A stretch of 64,000 bases of DNA, from contig CM075857.1 of the NCBI GenBank assembly GCA_037975125.1, positions 45,327,672-45,391,671 on the forward strand. Direction: 5' to 3'. This DNA is from Latrodectus hesperus (lineage: Eukaryota > Arthropoda > Arachnida > Araneae > Theridiidae). Under the pieces are notes generated by a model. It was not told where the DNA came from, made no database searches, and was given only the letters and a program-made list of their open reading frames with translations. A program made the position numbers and the translations under genes. Every line of letters starts with the position of its first letter. Position 1 is the stretch's first letter. Shown here piece by piece: positions 49,995 through 61,870 of the stretch.

Positions 49995-49999
49995 TACAT

Positions 50000-50900
50000 T
50001 GAAAAATGATACTATACATGCTTATCAGATACTCATAAATTTCACGTGTTTACAAGAAATTTATACAACTGCAAAAGAAATTATAGGTGATTACCAACAA
50101 GGTTTTGATCTACAGTAAGCCGTTTGTTCTACTGCAGACCAAATTATTTTAATCTTTAATTTTTACAGATTTCGTAGAGATTATCTAAAAATATCTTTAA
50201 GATGTTTCATGAATAAAATATTGATCGCTTTGCTTTATTTATAGATTTCAAATAGGTATTTTATAAGGTATATGAAATCAAATTGAATAAACTGAGCTAA
50301 AGATACTAATAAAATTATTCAAACTAATCCAAACTACTTTGAAAGATTGTAAAACCCCCATTTTGATTCAAAAAGATTTCTAACAATCTGTCAGTATGGA
50401 TACAGACATTCAACAAGATGATAAACGATCATTTTCAGTGTTTAATTTAATTCTTGAATAAATTATTCAAAAAACTGGTTTTTTTTAATCACAGTTTTCA
50501 AATTAGTCCATTCGTTGATGACATTGTGATTTTGTACAAAAATAGATTGTCACTGTTTGAACAGACAAAAAAAATATATAGCCAAGAGTAACAGCCCAAT
50601 ACTATTATTTTTTCATTTTATGAAAAATAAAACAAAATACGTGGCTAAAACTGAATTCTTTATTGAATATTTTCTAGTTGTTGATATTTAAATTTGAAAC
50701 AACTAGTAATGGTTGGATTTATTTATCATCAATCATCATCAGCCTCAATACAACTTCAGAAAAAATTAATTGTATAATTCTAAAAGGAACAAATGTTATT
50801 TTTTGTTTTGTACCATTTTAGAAATAAACTTATCTCTAAAACTATCAAATTAAAGATATGTAAAACAATTATTCGGCCTGTTGTGACATGTGTTGATGTG
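50000..50900 (+). pseudogene. LINE reverse transcriptase, decayed
   Basis: Pieces of a non-LTR reverse transcriptase follow each other in the right order but in shifting frames: EIIGDYQQGF (about 50080), a DQI block, IKLIQTTLKDCK then a V-x-M-D-T-x-x-Q-Q-D-D stretch (R-Q-G-D block, about 50390-50430) and FNLILE, FVDDIVIL (the Y/F-x-D-D catalytic motif, about 50510-50530), NKTKYVAKT (about 50625), and KLIKLKICKTIIRPVVTC-like sequence (about 50827-50892). Stops are frequent. It begins almost at the right end of the mariner, so the mariner may have jumped into the LINE. The family looks RTE- or R1/Jockey-like; I cannot decide. Confidence 0.7.
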
Positions 50901-51177
50901 ATATTTTGACTTCGACCCAAAAAAGATTTTATTTATTTAAAAATATTTGAAAGTAAATTATAAAGAAAAATTTATGGAGCAATTCGATAATTAGTTATAA
51001 ATGGAGAATAGGAACAAACAGGGAAATAAAAGCACACCAGTAAAATTTATTCATGAACAACGATAATCTTGACTCCACTACACTAGCGACAAATCAATAA
51101 TCGAATAATGAAATTTTTATACTGTAAACCAATATGCTACAGACTTAAGTAAAAAAAAAGATTATTAAATTATGTTT
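50901..51177. other. AT-rich spacer; possibly the LINE 3' end
   Basis: No coding similarity continues past about 50900. The LINE 3' tail may lie here, but I see no poly(A) or target duplication. Confidence 0.4.
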
Positions 51178-51332
51178 TAAATGATATAAAAAGCTTGAGA
51201 ATCGACTGGAAAAAGAAGCGATGTTTTGAATATTCTAAATGATATAAAAAGCTTGAGTCGATTGAAAAAAGAAGCGATGTTCTGAATGTTCTAAATGATA
51301 TAAAAAGCTTGAGAATCGACTGGAAAAAGAAG
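51178..51332 (+). repeat. Three-copy tandem repeat, 56-58-bp unit
   Basis: Copies start TAAATGATATAAAAAGCTTG at 51178, 51236 and 51292; the third is cut after about 41 bases. Each contains the AATCGACTGGAAAAAGAAG block. Copy 2 lacks two or three bases of that block. Copies differ only slightly, so the array is young. Confidence 0.9.
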
Positions 51333-54092
51333 ACTAGAAATCGAGATATCGAAAAAATTGTGAGGCAAACTTTGTCCCATCTCGGACTGTAAATTCAATG
51401 AAGAAGAGAAAATAAAAAATAAATTTTATAGAATTATATATATATAAATAATTTTATTATTTATTAAATTCTAATAAATTTTAGTATCTTTCTTTTTAAT
51501 AATCATTTAAAAATAAAATATTTTAGAATATTGTAATCTTTTGAAACTTTTAAAATATAGTTTATTAAAATATTAAAAATGTTTTATATTATTAACTAAA
51601 CATATGAGAAGATATGCAAGATAAATGCCGAATCAATTTTTAGTATTCAAGTTAAAATTGCTTGGCTTATGAGTTATTCATCTGGCTCTTTTTTATACCA
51701 AAAGCAATATAACTTAAAATTCTTAAATATCTAAAAAGTAAAATATATTAAGATATCATGAGTATTATTTTATTATAAATAATACAAGAGTACATAAAGA
51801 ACTTAAGATTATAATTTGTATGAAATAACTAAAATTTATATAAAATTATACATAATAATATAATCTAAATGAAATAATCATAATTTATATGAAATGAATC
51901 ATAATTTATAAAAATAATTATATGATACTCTGATTTTTTGTCTTCTCTCTGTTGAGAGAAGACAAGCTACCACAGTATCATTTGTACAGTTGAAATAAGA
52001 ATTATGCGATCAGCTGCAGCTGGAATATAAGGGAAAAATTTATTTAGAATATTATATCCGAATAAAACATGTATGAAATAAAATTTTATTATATTGCTCA
52101 AATTGAACTAATAGCATATTACATATTGAACTAATATTTCTGCAGACATTTATATAATTCAAAAACCAATTGATAAATTTTCATAACCAATAACTAAAGT
52201 TCATTTCCATAAAACAAAAAAAGTAGATTGTGAATATTTCTAACAGCTGATGATCTCCTCTTTATAAAAATATATTAAATTAGGGCGTTTTTTTACTTTA
52301 AAAAATAAATCTTCTAATTACAAAAAATATACATTTTATATAATTTTAAATATTAATTAGAAAAATATTACCTCCAAAATTAATAAATATATTTCATGCT
52401 AAGACATACCATTGAATAATAGGACTGACTTTCTTACAGTCGTGTGTTAAAATGTACTCACATGAGAATTTACAAGTCATTCGTTCGAACCTTTTTAAAT
52501 ACCTTTATATTACAGTACTATAACAGAAAGCTTAACATTTCAGCATATTTTCATAAGCTTTGTTCAATATTCACTGTTTTCCATAATCAATTCTTATATA
52601 TATAAATAGGGAAATAAATTTTCGTAATAATTTCATAAAGGAAGAATTCTAGAAAAACCTTAAGCATTAACTCTAACGAATACGTAAAATGGCAGCAAAA
52701 AATACAATATTTATGTCATGTAATCAAATAATGCTTACAATTGAACTTTAGGATTTACCACTCCACTGTGTATGTTCTTATCAAATATGCTTTTTATTTC
52801 TTATAATACTTCTGACAAAAAGAAAGATGTTTTATATCAAGACATTATTTTTATTATAAAATAAATAAGTTTATAAGAATCAAAATCGAAAAGAAAGCAA
52901 TATAAAGTATTGAACTTATTGTGTGAATTATACAATTTTCCAAATGACTTTTATCAATATGAAAACAATTTAGTATCACATGTAAAATTGAAGTTAGTAA
53001 TGGGAGAATCATCCAAATCATTTAGGTTAATATTTATCAAATTCACATCCTATTTTAAAAAAGAAATAAAGCTGTTCACGAAAATTTGTTAGATTCATTA
53101 GATACCTTTTAAAACACTAAAAGAGCCGTTTTCTCAGTTTAGTTGCTAAAATGTTTACATTCTACGTTTTTCACACAAGTTTAAAATGTTTTTTTTTTCA
53201 TATCGTTATTTAATGATATGATAGTGATACTTTTTTGTCCATTTTATAACTCGTGAATTTTCTTTATAGAAGTTAAAGCATTCGATTTTAGTTTCATTTT
53301 CTCCATTCGATATCTCTATATATACTTCATTGAGCTTATGATTTTCATTCACATTTTGTTTTAAATGAATTAAAATGAGAGTTTTCATGTAATGTGTAAT
53401 ATGAAAAGAGAACATTTTATATGTGTCTATTATCAGATATGTAATAGAAAATTACTTATAATGAAACATTTTGTATTCTATACTGTGTTTTATTTTTGGC
53501 ATTACAGATATTTAAAATATTGGAGTGGAAACCGAAAATATCAGGAATGATTCTTAATACAAATAAATATTATTAACTTCAAACTGAATAATACACTTCC
53601 AATAAAACTTGATTGGGAATTAGAAGGAAAGATTGCCATCTGACCATTGATATCATCACCGGCTTTACTCAATTATATTGCTTTGCTATTATAAAAAATT
53701 AATATGATTGCATTCAAAATAAACAACAACTGGCAAAATTAAAATTCCAGTGCTATATAAAATAACAAAAAAAAAACCTTCATACATTTGATTTAATTTC
53801 ATACTTACATTTTTAACTTCATTCTAAATTTTTATAATTATCAAATAGATCAACGCGAAATAAGCAAATGAAATGTGGAATATTTTATGAAAATATTTTT
53901 AAAGCCAATCAATCATAAGCAAAATCATTATAGAAATAATTTCATTACACGTGTTTTTTCCCATTCAGCTTCTTTTTCGTACTGATATGTTTTCCTGTGA
54001 AACAAAACTGCTTTTTTGATCTGCGCCAATAAGGAAGTTAAAAATAAAGAGATATAAAATAAAATAAATCCTTTTAGATTTAACGACAAGAC
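51333..54092. other. AT-rich stretch; no confident gene
   Basis: Short frames only. The minus-strand frame at 53206-53415 (69 codons) has a mixed, charged composition (NGENETKIECFNFYKENSRV) and might be a later exon of the candidate secreted-protein gene at 54958-55029. There is no other support. Confidence 0.45.
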
Positions 54093-54183
54093 TCGATTTA
54101 ATAGAACTCGTATGTGTGACCTTTTCTCTTTTCATACACCTCCCTTTCTGTGTACGTGTGTTTAGATCCCTTTTGTTGCAAAT
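54093..54183 (-). CDS. Candidate second exon of the small secreted protein
   Basis: A strong acceptor (long CTTCTCGTTTCCTCTTTATTACAG tract, written here only by position 54184-54207) precedes 54183. In phase 0, matching the exon at 54958-55029, the frame is basic with two Cys residues (the second at residue 16 of the segment) and stays open to about 53980. The right end of the exon is not defined. I do not recognise the product. Confidence 0.25.
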
Positions 54184-54957
54184 CTGTAATAAAGAGGAAA
54201 CGAGAAGCAGAAAAAAGAAAGAAAAAATAGTTTCTAAGGTGATCTGTTTGCATATTATAACAATGAGTTAAGTAGACCATGTTATGTGATGATGACATGG
54301 GTGAATATTATAATTTTTTTATTTTAAACTCATTCAAAACTAAAGAAAAAAAGCTGTTTATTTTTGAATTATCAGCCGTTTAACGGTGATTTTTTTAATT
54401 ATTAAAAAGTCATTTTGGAGTCCCTTAAAAATTTGCAAATAGAAAGATATTTTAATTAGTGATGATGCTTTCAGATGAAAAATCTGAGGAAATCAGATTA
54501 ATGCATAGAAATGTATAATTATTTTATCTGCAGATTAATTTAATTATTATTAAAGATGCTTTTCATTTCGGTTCATATATTAATTATTTAAATAGCGCTT
54601 TGACAGTAAAAATGAAGAATGCGTAAAAAATTCTACATTTATTCATTTAGCGTTTGTTATATTATCAAATTAAGTGTTTAGTGTTATTACATAAGTAAAA
54701 CAAAATTCAAATAAAAATATTGAAGATAAAGAAGAACCGCGATTTTAGGAGGTTTGAAAGTCAAAAATGAATGATATGCTTTTAAAACAAAAATTTCTGT
54801 TGACACTACTAATCATGAACCATTTTCCCTTGAATTTTTTTAATGTTTTGAAATACATTGTAATTGAGGCATCAGATTGACTTGAAGTGATTTTAAGTTC
54901 ATCCTTGAAAAAAAAATTCAAACTGATATCAATGAATATATACTGAAACTGTCGTAC

Positions 54958-55029
54958 CTTTACAGGAAAAAACTTGGAATAAGAAAGGACCATTAAAACA
55001 ATAAATAATACATTTATCGCAAGCTTCAT
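54958..55029 (-). CDS. Candidate first exon of a small secreted protein (signal peptide)
   Basis: ATG at 55029 begins MKLAINVLFIVLMVLSYSK: one Lys, a 12-14-residue hydrophobic core, then polar residues, a textbook signal peptide. After 24 codons, in phase 0, there is a good donor (AAG|GTACGA at 54957). Past the donor the frame runs on but becomes low-complexity and Phe-rich, as expected of intron. The mature protein is unknown. Small secreted peptides with a one-exon leader are common in arthropods. Confidence 0.4.
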
Positions 55030-55082
55030 TTGCCACTGTTATTTATAAATAAATTTTGATTTTCGTGAGATTAAAAAATATT

Positions 55083-55395
55083 GTTGTTGTTGTTACTAAT
55101 GACACTTGGACAAGCTAAGCTCGCTCTGCCTTGGCTATGCGAATTTAAGTCAATTGGGAGCGTCTTTCGTTTTTTAATCAGAGCACCATGAAGGTGAAAG
55201 TACGACTTTGCTCTACACACATGCCATAGGGACCTGTTTATAGGGTAGGCAGCCATTCACACCTCATTCATACAAGGAAAGGACAAAGACAGGATAGATA
55301 GAGAGAGAAAGTACATCCTAGCCCGAACTGGGATTCGAACCCAGGACCTCCTTATCCGCAATCAGGCACGCTGACCACTAGACAAGTTGGGTGGC
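55083..55395 (-). mobile_element. tRNA-derived SINE with AAC tail and 10-bp target duplication
   Basis: On the minus strand the head is a tRNA-like sequence with an A box CTAGTGGTCAGCG (55369-55381) and a B box GGTTCGAATCC (within 55331-55345), followed by a 230-base body and an (AAC)n tail (55083-55095). Both sides carry AAAAAATATT (55073-55082 and 55396-55405), the target-site duplication left by retroposition. RNA polymerase III would transcribe it; a partner LINE supplies the reverse transcriptase. The intact A and B boxes and clean duplication suggest a fairly young copy. Confidence 0.92.
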
Positions 55396-55405
55396 AAAAA
55401 ATATT

Positions 55406-56248
55406 GTAAATATTGTTTTTAACTCTTTAGAAATATTCTGAATGTTATATTCATTTATGATTAATAATAGTTTATTCTTTGCCAGTATGTAAGGAAATAA
55501 AATTAGGGTTTTATTTTAAATATAAATTTTAGGTAAAAATATTAGTGTAAACTTATATTATTATAAGTTAACACTAATTATTATTGGTGTAAACTTAATT
55601 TGCATTATCTATCTGAAAAAAAAATAATTCTGTACCACTAATATTCCTTGTTCATTGCTGATATACGCAAATTTTATACAATTTATTTAGTCAATTGATG
55701 AGCTCTTAATGCAGACATAATTTTCCTGTTGTTTTACGGACGTATTTTTAATTTAATCCTTCCCTTACAACTTTTATACTGATTTTTATCTTACAATTCA
55801 GAATGTAATTTTGATACAATACTGCCTGAAGATATTTTTTACTAGAATGAATGTAAAAATAACAAAGTAATTTTTTTTTCGAATATTTATCATGATAGTT
55901 TAGTTGTACACTTAAGAATTATCGTTGGGTTTTAATTTAGATAGATGAATAATATTTGAAATTAACGTGAATCACCAAATGCCTGCATAAATCTACCTTT
56001 GGTATAACTAGAAAGGTCATGTATACTCTCAAAGAAAGTTTTGTATAATCTGGTTTAATTTTCGGATTTGAAATGAAGTTTAGTAATGGCTATAAAAAAG
56101 AGTTAAAATAAGGGTGTTATTCTTACATCCGAACACGCTGGAAATAAAGAATACTATCGCATTCTGAAAAATACAATGTATTAATGATTCACTTAATAAA
56201 GTAAATTTTTATTGCCGATTATTTTTTTTAAATTACCTTCGGTGAACG
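55406..56248. other. AT-rich stretch with one hairpin
   Basis: At 55542-55577 TTAGTGTAAACTTATA faces its near-complement across four bases. A third, direct copy of the GTGTAAACTTA part follows at 55588. Otherwise nothing is seen. Confidence 0.5.
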
Positions 56249-56259
56249 AACCTCTAGAA

Positions 56260-56321
56260 GGTTAACTGGTAAAGTCCATCTCAGGACAAGGTACAGGGAA
56301 GTGTTCTGGTGCAACAACAAC
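56260..56321 (+). mobile_element. 5'-truncated SINE with 11-bp target duplication
   Basis: A 62-base insert ending in GCAACAACAACAAC is flanked by AACCTCTAGAA on both sides (56249-56259 and 56322-56332). Its end (AAGTGT-CTGGTGCAACAAC) resembles the tail of the SINE at 55083, so it is probably the same family, reverse-transcribed only at its 3' end. Confidence 0.75.
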
Positions 56322-56332
56322 AACCTCTAGAA

Positions 56333-56870
56333 CAGTGCTTCTCAACTGAATTTACTCCAAGGACCGGTAAAATATTTCGGCACGTTCGCGCGGACCGGTA
56401 ATATTAATAATTTGACCCAGTACACAATTTTTCATAAAGATAAATCATGAAGACATACATAATTTTTAAAGCATTTTGTTTGTTATAATTTACATTTGTA
56501 TATTCAACTTACTTATATAATATTGCATCGAGAATAAAAGCACCAAAACTTAATTAAAACTCCAAGAAAATTCCAACGTGAATGATATATTTATTTTTTT
56601 TAATTAATATATTACCCAAAACAACAATGAGTCGAAATGTGAACAACGTAAGTAGATACCAAATAAGCAAAAATAATTTACCAAAATAAAGGACATATAA
56701 AAACTAAAATTAATGAGATTGCTGCTGGTCTTTGTTTCTGACTAAACTGTCAATCTTAGGCTTTAAACCAGTTACAGCAATACGTAAAGCAGGTGCAAGA
56801 GCAAGTCGATTTCTATGTTTCGTCTTAATAACAGCCATTAAGATAACATGAGATAACACGGGAGAATTCT
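56333..56870 (-). pseudogene. hAT transposon 3' end with transposase C-terminus
   Basis: The terminal repeat CAGTGCTTCTCAAC starts at 56333. On the minus strand the frame ending with TAA at 56713-56711 reads IKTKHRNRL...LRIAVTGLKPKIDSLV, followed by Gln-rich residues: the conserved C-terminus of ZBED5/SCAND3-like hAT transposases (I-K-T-K-Y-R-N-R-L...L). About 370 bases separate the stop and the terminal repeat. Upstream parts of the gene are missing or unrecognisable. The interior near 56376-56400 has GC-rich GGACCGGTAA repeats usual for these ends. Confidence 0.7.
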
Positions 56871-58025
56871 AGGTCCACATGCTCTTTAATGAATTAATGT
56901 ACACAATATCCTCTGATTTATTTTTGCAGATGACGCTTTCTATTTATGACTTTTGAATGTTGCAATGAGGAAGCCGATCTCTCTCCGTTAAAAACTATAT
57001 GCCAAAGCTTAAAGCTTGACTTCAAATGATTGAAAATAAAGATTAGAATGAGAAATATATGGTCATTTTACTTAGTATCACATAAAAAACTAAACTTAGA
57101 GAATGTTAATATTGCATATTAAAATAAGGTATAATACCTATGATTATATCTGTGTGGTGCTTCGATCCTTACATCACTCAAATTTATTCTGTATTTGTGA
57201 ACTGTTTATTTTAATAAAAATGATTTTGTAAAATATACAAAATCTGCTGTACAAATTCAGAAACTGATTTTATGAATCTAACAATTAAAAATATTATGGA
57301 GATTTCTAATTTAAAAAAAGTTGTTATTAATGCATGATAAATTTTATGACATTTATTGAGTTTTAAATAAAGTTAATTTCACAGACCTTCGCCTTTAGAA
57401 ATGAAAAACATGGGCAACTCATGTTAAAGAAACTATGCAAGTTACACAAAGCCAAATTCAAATTGCATACTAATTAGTAGGAATTAAATGTTAATATTTT
57501 ATAAATCAATTTTTTGCCATCATAGCTTATATCGTAATTTAATATATTTCTGTATAAAAATAATTGTAATGAGTTAACTTAGAGTTTAATTTTAAGGGAA
57601 AGTATATAATTTAGAAATAAATATCAATCATAAAACAACTGACCCTCTATTACAGAAATGCTTTTTAAGCATTACAATAATATAAATATAGCAATTCATG
57701 GAAACAAATTTTAGTATATTTAAATGATAATTCGAATTGATTTTTATGCAATTACTCCGCAGTTCAATTTTTGCATATGTAAGTTTATGTAATGTTGTTT
57801 ATGTAAGTTTTATTTACATTATTAGAACTGCAATTGTTAGAAAATCAGATGATATATTACTCGGTATATTGATTTATTAAGTAATAAAATTTATAAATTT
57901 CTATCATTATTATACAATAATGTGAATATTTATGCAAATCTTGTTTATACAAAAATTATTTATGGAGGAATCGTTTTGATATTTAACCAACATTATTTTA
58001 CTACTGCTTATGATCCCAAAAATGC
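56871..58025. other. AT-rich stretch; nothing recognised
   Basis: No coding or repeat signal that I can name is seen between the hAT relic and the piggyBac-like element. Confidence 0.5.
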
Positions 58026-58029
58026 TTAA

Positions 58030-59326
58030 CCCATCAGAAAGTACACTCTGATGTTGGAAGTCACGTGGGTGACTATTTCACCCTAATGAATTATATTAAA
58101 AAATTAACTGTAAAAATATTTCATTATAAGCAACAATCGTACTATTTAATTGGGAATTTATAATAATATTCTTAAGAAAACATTTTAAATGTTTAAGGAG
58201 ATCAAACATTCATAAATTATACAAGTAGAATTATGTGCTTGTAATGGAGATTCTGAATCTACATTTACTTCTAACAAACAGAATGATTTTTGCAAATAAA
58301 ATTATCTCATTTTGTGCTTGAAATTGTAGTTTTATACTTGTATCTTGAATTTATAAAACATTCGCCATTGTTGTATTTTTTACTTTTTGTTGAATAACTT
58401 TTCGTTTACTTCAATTAACTTCATTGATTTCTTTTGGCAGAATTCTTAAAAAAAAAAATTGGATAGCTCCTATCTTCATATGTGTCTCGATAAAATATAT
58501 TGCTTAGTATTTAAGAAATTTCATTTATTTTGCATATTGATTTGGAGGATTTTTTTGACATTAAAACAACTCCTGTGTATATATCTTCAACATTTTGTGT
58601 GGAATAAAACAACCATCACCCATCTGTTGGCTTTTTTAGCAGAGTGTAGACTATCATTTCATTTACTGTAACTATCATTCCTTCTTTTGCATTACTAAAC
58701 TTGAATAATATCTTGTTTTTTCTTATCAGTTCTATCAATGATGAAATTGTAACAAGTTTTAAATTGTTTTTCTTTATTTTGAATGAATTTTTGTTTATAA
58801 ATATGATTTCTCTTAAATCAGATTCTTCACTGCTTACATCGCTGTAAACAAATTCACTATCATGAGAACTGTGTATTTCTTCATCAGGTTCATCCTTATA
58901 GGTTTGCTCGATATCCTGCTGAAGATTCAACTTCATCAGATAGAATTCTCAAACGTTCCATTTCTTTTTTTATATTCTATTGGTTTTCAGTTGTATATCA
59001 TTATTTAGAAATAAAATGGCAAACAAATGTACAAAAACACTTGCAAATAAGAAACTTCTACTTATAAAAGAAATTTTGAAACAATACTGGTCACATGGGG
59101 CACAGAATCATCTCCAATAAAGTATAAATTCTAGAAATTATCATTTCAAATGAACAAAAAAACCTGTAAAAAATATCAATACTCCATTGTTATTTTCTTA
59201 CCTGTTCCATCCAAGAGGAATGTCAGACAGTAAGATTCTGAAATGATGATTGATTGCAAATAGTTTCCCCAGGTTTGTTGATTTTCAAAGCATGGTGTGA
59301 CAGTGCTTTACACAACAACTAGTGGG
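58030..59326 (-). mobile_element. Short piggyBac-like element with TTAA duplications
   Basis: TTAA occurs at 58026-58029 and 59327-59330. Ends are CCCATCAG (left) and CCCACTAG (right, reverse complement). Further inside, both ends carry GTCAC-type blocks (58058-58085; 59297-59303). The 1297-bp length is about half that of an autonomous piggyBac. A transposase leader is still visible on the minus strand (58616-58965). The gypsy copy B lies 76 bases to its right. Confidence 0.55.
58616..58965 (-). pseudogene. Probable piggyBac transposase N-terminus
   Basis: On the minus strand a frame starting MERLRILSDEVES near 58965 shifts after about 20 codons into the 58936-58616 frame, which continues KDEPDEEIHSSHDSEF and EESDLREIIFINKNSFKI. 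An acidic leader ending in a Y/F-x-x-K-x-x-x-K-W-like block is the usual start of piggyBac transposases. The catalytic core is absent. The assignment leans on the TTAA ends; alone it would be a hypothetical acidic frame. Confidence 0.4.
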
Positions 59327-59405
59327 TTAAGATAACTCAGTGACATCCAGAAATCTTAATTAATTTTTTAACAATAATTTGAAACGAAAAGATATATATA
59401 TATAT

Positions 59406-60013
59406 TGTACCGAGCTCCACGGGTTCGTGTTGATTGAGAGTTGAATAAAGCGACCACTTAATTAACACAAGACTTTTATTCGTAAAAACTTCACAAGATA
59501 AACGAAATTCCCGCTGTAACAATCACAATTATACAGCTACAATTTGTCAGGTATAATAAGAAACAGCTTCCAATCACAGGTCTCAAATACCTCAGACAGA
59601 GAACAACTAGCAGTCACAACTAATCGTCTTCACTAAACTGACTGTCTTCACAATACTCTACTAACTATTCCATGTCGGGCTGCGGTATTTATACCTGACT
59701 TGGCGGAGAAATCTACCAATTTCGCCAAGGCTCTGGAAGCTTCTAGGCTATCTCGGAAAATATTGGTCCTAGAGCTTAGGTGATGGATGTTTCCAGAAGT
59801 ATCGATTTCTCGCCAAGTCGCCAAGAATCTCGCCAACCGTCGCCAAGTCGCCAAGAATCTCGCCAACTGTCGCCAAGTCGCCAAATCATTAGGAAATCCG
59901 CTTTTAAACTACAACACGTCTAAATACCGCAATTTTTGCCCAAAATGTGAGAATTTCTGATCTGTCTGAGATATTTTAAGACAAATATAATCATTATTTA
60001 CAAATTTGTAACA
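59406..60013 (-). repeat. 3' LTR of gypsy copy B
   Basis: TG...CA ends; TATA box GGTATAAATACC on the minus strand near 59685-59697; AATAAA signal on the minus strand near 59446; CGCCAA minisatellite in U3 (59812-59882), with two more units than copy A. Confidence 0.95.
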
Positions 60014-60030
60014 TTGCCCCCTCTCAAGGA
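60014..60030 (-). other. Polypurine tract of gypsy copy B
   Basis: Directly before the 3' LTR the minus strand reads TTGAGAGGGGGCAA, a purine-rich run of the type that primes plus-strand DNA. Confidence 0.8.
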
Positions 60031-60204
60031 CTGCACGTCCCGGGCAGTACAATCCCCTGATAGGAGGCCAAATTTAATATGAAAGAATTTACATTTCAAG
60101 AGGATACAGAGCACATTACATACACAAGCAACTAAAAATACAAGAAAATAGAAAAGATTAAAATTATCTATACTATTTACAAACAGACCATGGTCTACTG
60201 ATTT

Positions 60205-61870
60205 TTACTCTACATTACGATAAGGAGCTAATCTATCATAATGTACTACCTTTGGTTTTGAAGCAGATGATTTTCTTATACGAACCACGACGTCGTTCAG
60301 TCTTTTTAGGACTGTGTAGGGACCTTCCCAGTTGGCTTGCAACTTTGGAGAAAGTCCTTTACGTCGAATCGGGTTCCACAACCAAACTTTGTCACCTTCT
60401 TGGAATTCATGTCCCGTCGCTCTTGTGTCATACCTTGTCTTCATTCTTTCGGTCGTCAGGTTGATTCGGTCTCGAGCGAAGTTATGGACATCTTCAAGAC
60501 GTGCCTGAAGGTCTCGAAGGTATTCCTCTGGCGATGAAGATGTATCCGGTGGACGACCAAACTGAAGATCACAAGGGAGACGAAGTTCGCGACCAAAGAG
60601 CATCTGTGAAGGAGTATATCCGGTAGTCTCATGGACAGCACTGCGATATGCAAGCAGAAACAGCGGTAGCTTCAAATCCCAATCTTGCTGATTTCTGGAA
60701 ACCATAAGGGAGAGGTTATTCAAGATGGTTCTGTTAAACCTCTCTACCATGCCATCCGATTGTGGGTGTAGTGGCGTGGTCTGCGTCTTGTCTATTCCGA
60801 GAATTTGACACATTCCTTTAAACACAACAGAGGTGAAATTTGTCCCTTGATCAGAATGAATTTGTAAGGGTGTGCCGAATCTGGAAACCCATTGTTGCAC
60901 TAGAACCTCGGCTACTGTAGTCGCCTCTTGATCGGGGATTGCAAACGCTTCAGGCCACTTAGTAAAGTAGTCCATGACAACTAGTATGTATTTGTTGCCA
61001 TTTGAGGATCGTGGTAAAGGACCCAAAATGTCCAATGCTATCCTCTCAAAAGGTGCTCCTACGTTGTACCGCTGCAACCTTCCTCGGCTACGTTTCTTCG
61101 GTCCTTTACGTGCCGCACAGTCATCACAAGATTGGCACCATTTCTCTACATCTTGTCTCGTTTTGCTCCAATAGAAGCGTTCTCGAACTTTCTGTAGAGT
61201 TTTCATTACTCCGAAGTGGCCTCCAGTTGAGCTACTATGCAATTCTTTCAAAACATCTGAAATTCTTGATTTTGGAAGAACAAGCTGCCATTTGAAATTA
61301 CGTCCATCATCGGACTCCCATTTCCTGTATAAGACACCATTTCTTATATGGAGTGAGTCCCAAAGAGCCCAATATTGCTTAGTAGCAGGACTGTAGGTGG
61401 AGATATCCTGCCAACTTGGTCTCATACTAGAAGATTCTTTCAATTCAAGAATTGGATTTATATCTGGGTCTTCTTTTTGGGCTTCCCTAAGTCCTTCATC
61501 ACTCCATGGGTCTGGTTTCGATGGAGGTGAAACAGTAACTTGGCGTACCGAAGTATTTATCAGCTGATAGTTCTTCTCTACTCTAGAACAATATCGGCAG
61601 CTTTCATTACACGGCTTCCTTGATAATGCATCAGTATTTCCATGAAGAGTTTCTTTGCGTTGACGTATTTCCATTTTAGAAATTCCACCATCTTTTGTTT
61701 TCGGACAGTATCTACGGACGTGTCCGACTCCACCGCAAGTCCAACACTGAATTTTCGTGTTTCTGCCACCTTTACTCAATTCTAAGCTACGCAATTTTCG
61801 CCGCAGATCTTCAATTTGCTTTCTTAGATCATAGTTCGTATCAGTAGCAGAGACGGCTCTGATTGTAGTG
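60205..61870 (-). pseudogene. Fused Gag zinc knuckle + integrase (pol remnant)
   Basis: An open frame from about 61870 to the stop at 60207-60205. Near its start it has a CCHC knuckle, CWTCGGVGHVRRYC (61705-61746), normally the end of Gag or nucleocapsid. Some 20 codons later it reads HGNTDALSRKP (about 61613-61648), which is the end of the RNase H domain of pol. Protease and reverse transcriptase should lie between, so they have been deleted in frame. The rest is integrase: HHCC finger (H..GGHFG...C-x-x-C-D-D-C), core ALDILGP (Asp), HSDQGTNF (Asp), MVERFNRT (Glu), and the GDKVWLW...WEGPYTVL (GPY/F) C-terminal module. All three catalytic acids are present. The frame lacks an ATG at its head and lies one frame off gag, so translation would need a shift near 61860. 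Confidence 0.88.

Noticed and set aside
55331..55395. tRNA gene suggested by A and B boxes
   Set aside because: The acceptor stem does not close and the sequence continues into a SINE body with an AAC tail and target duplication.
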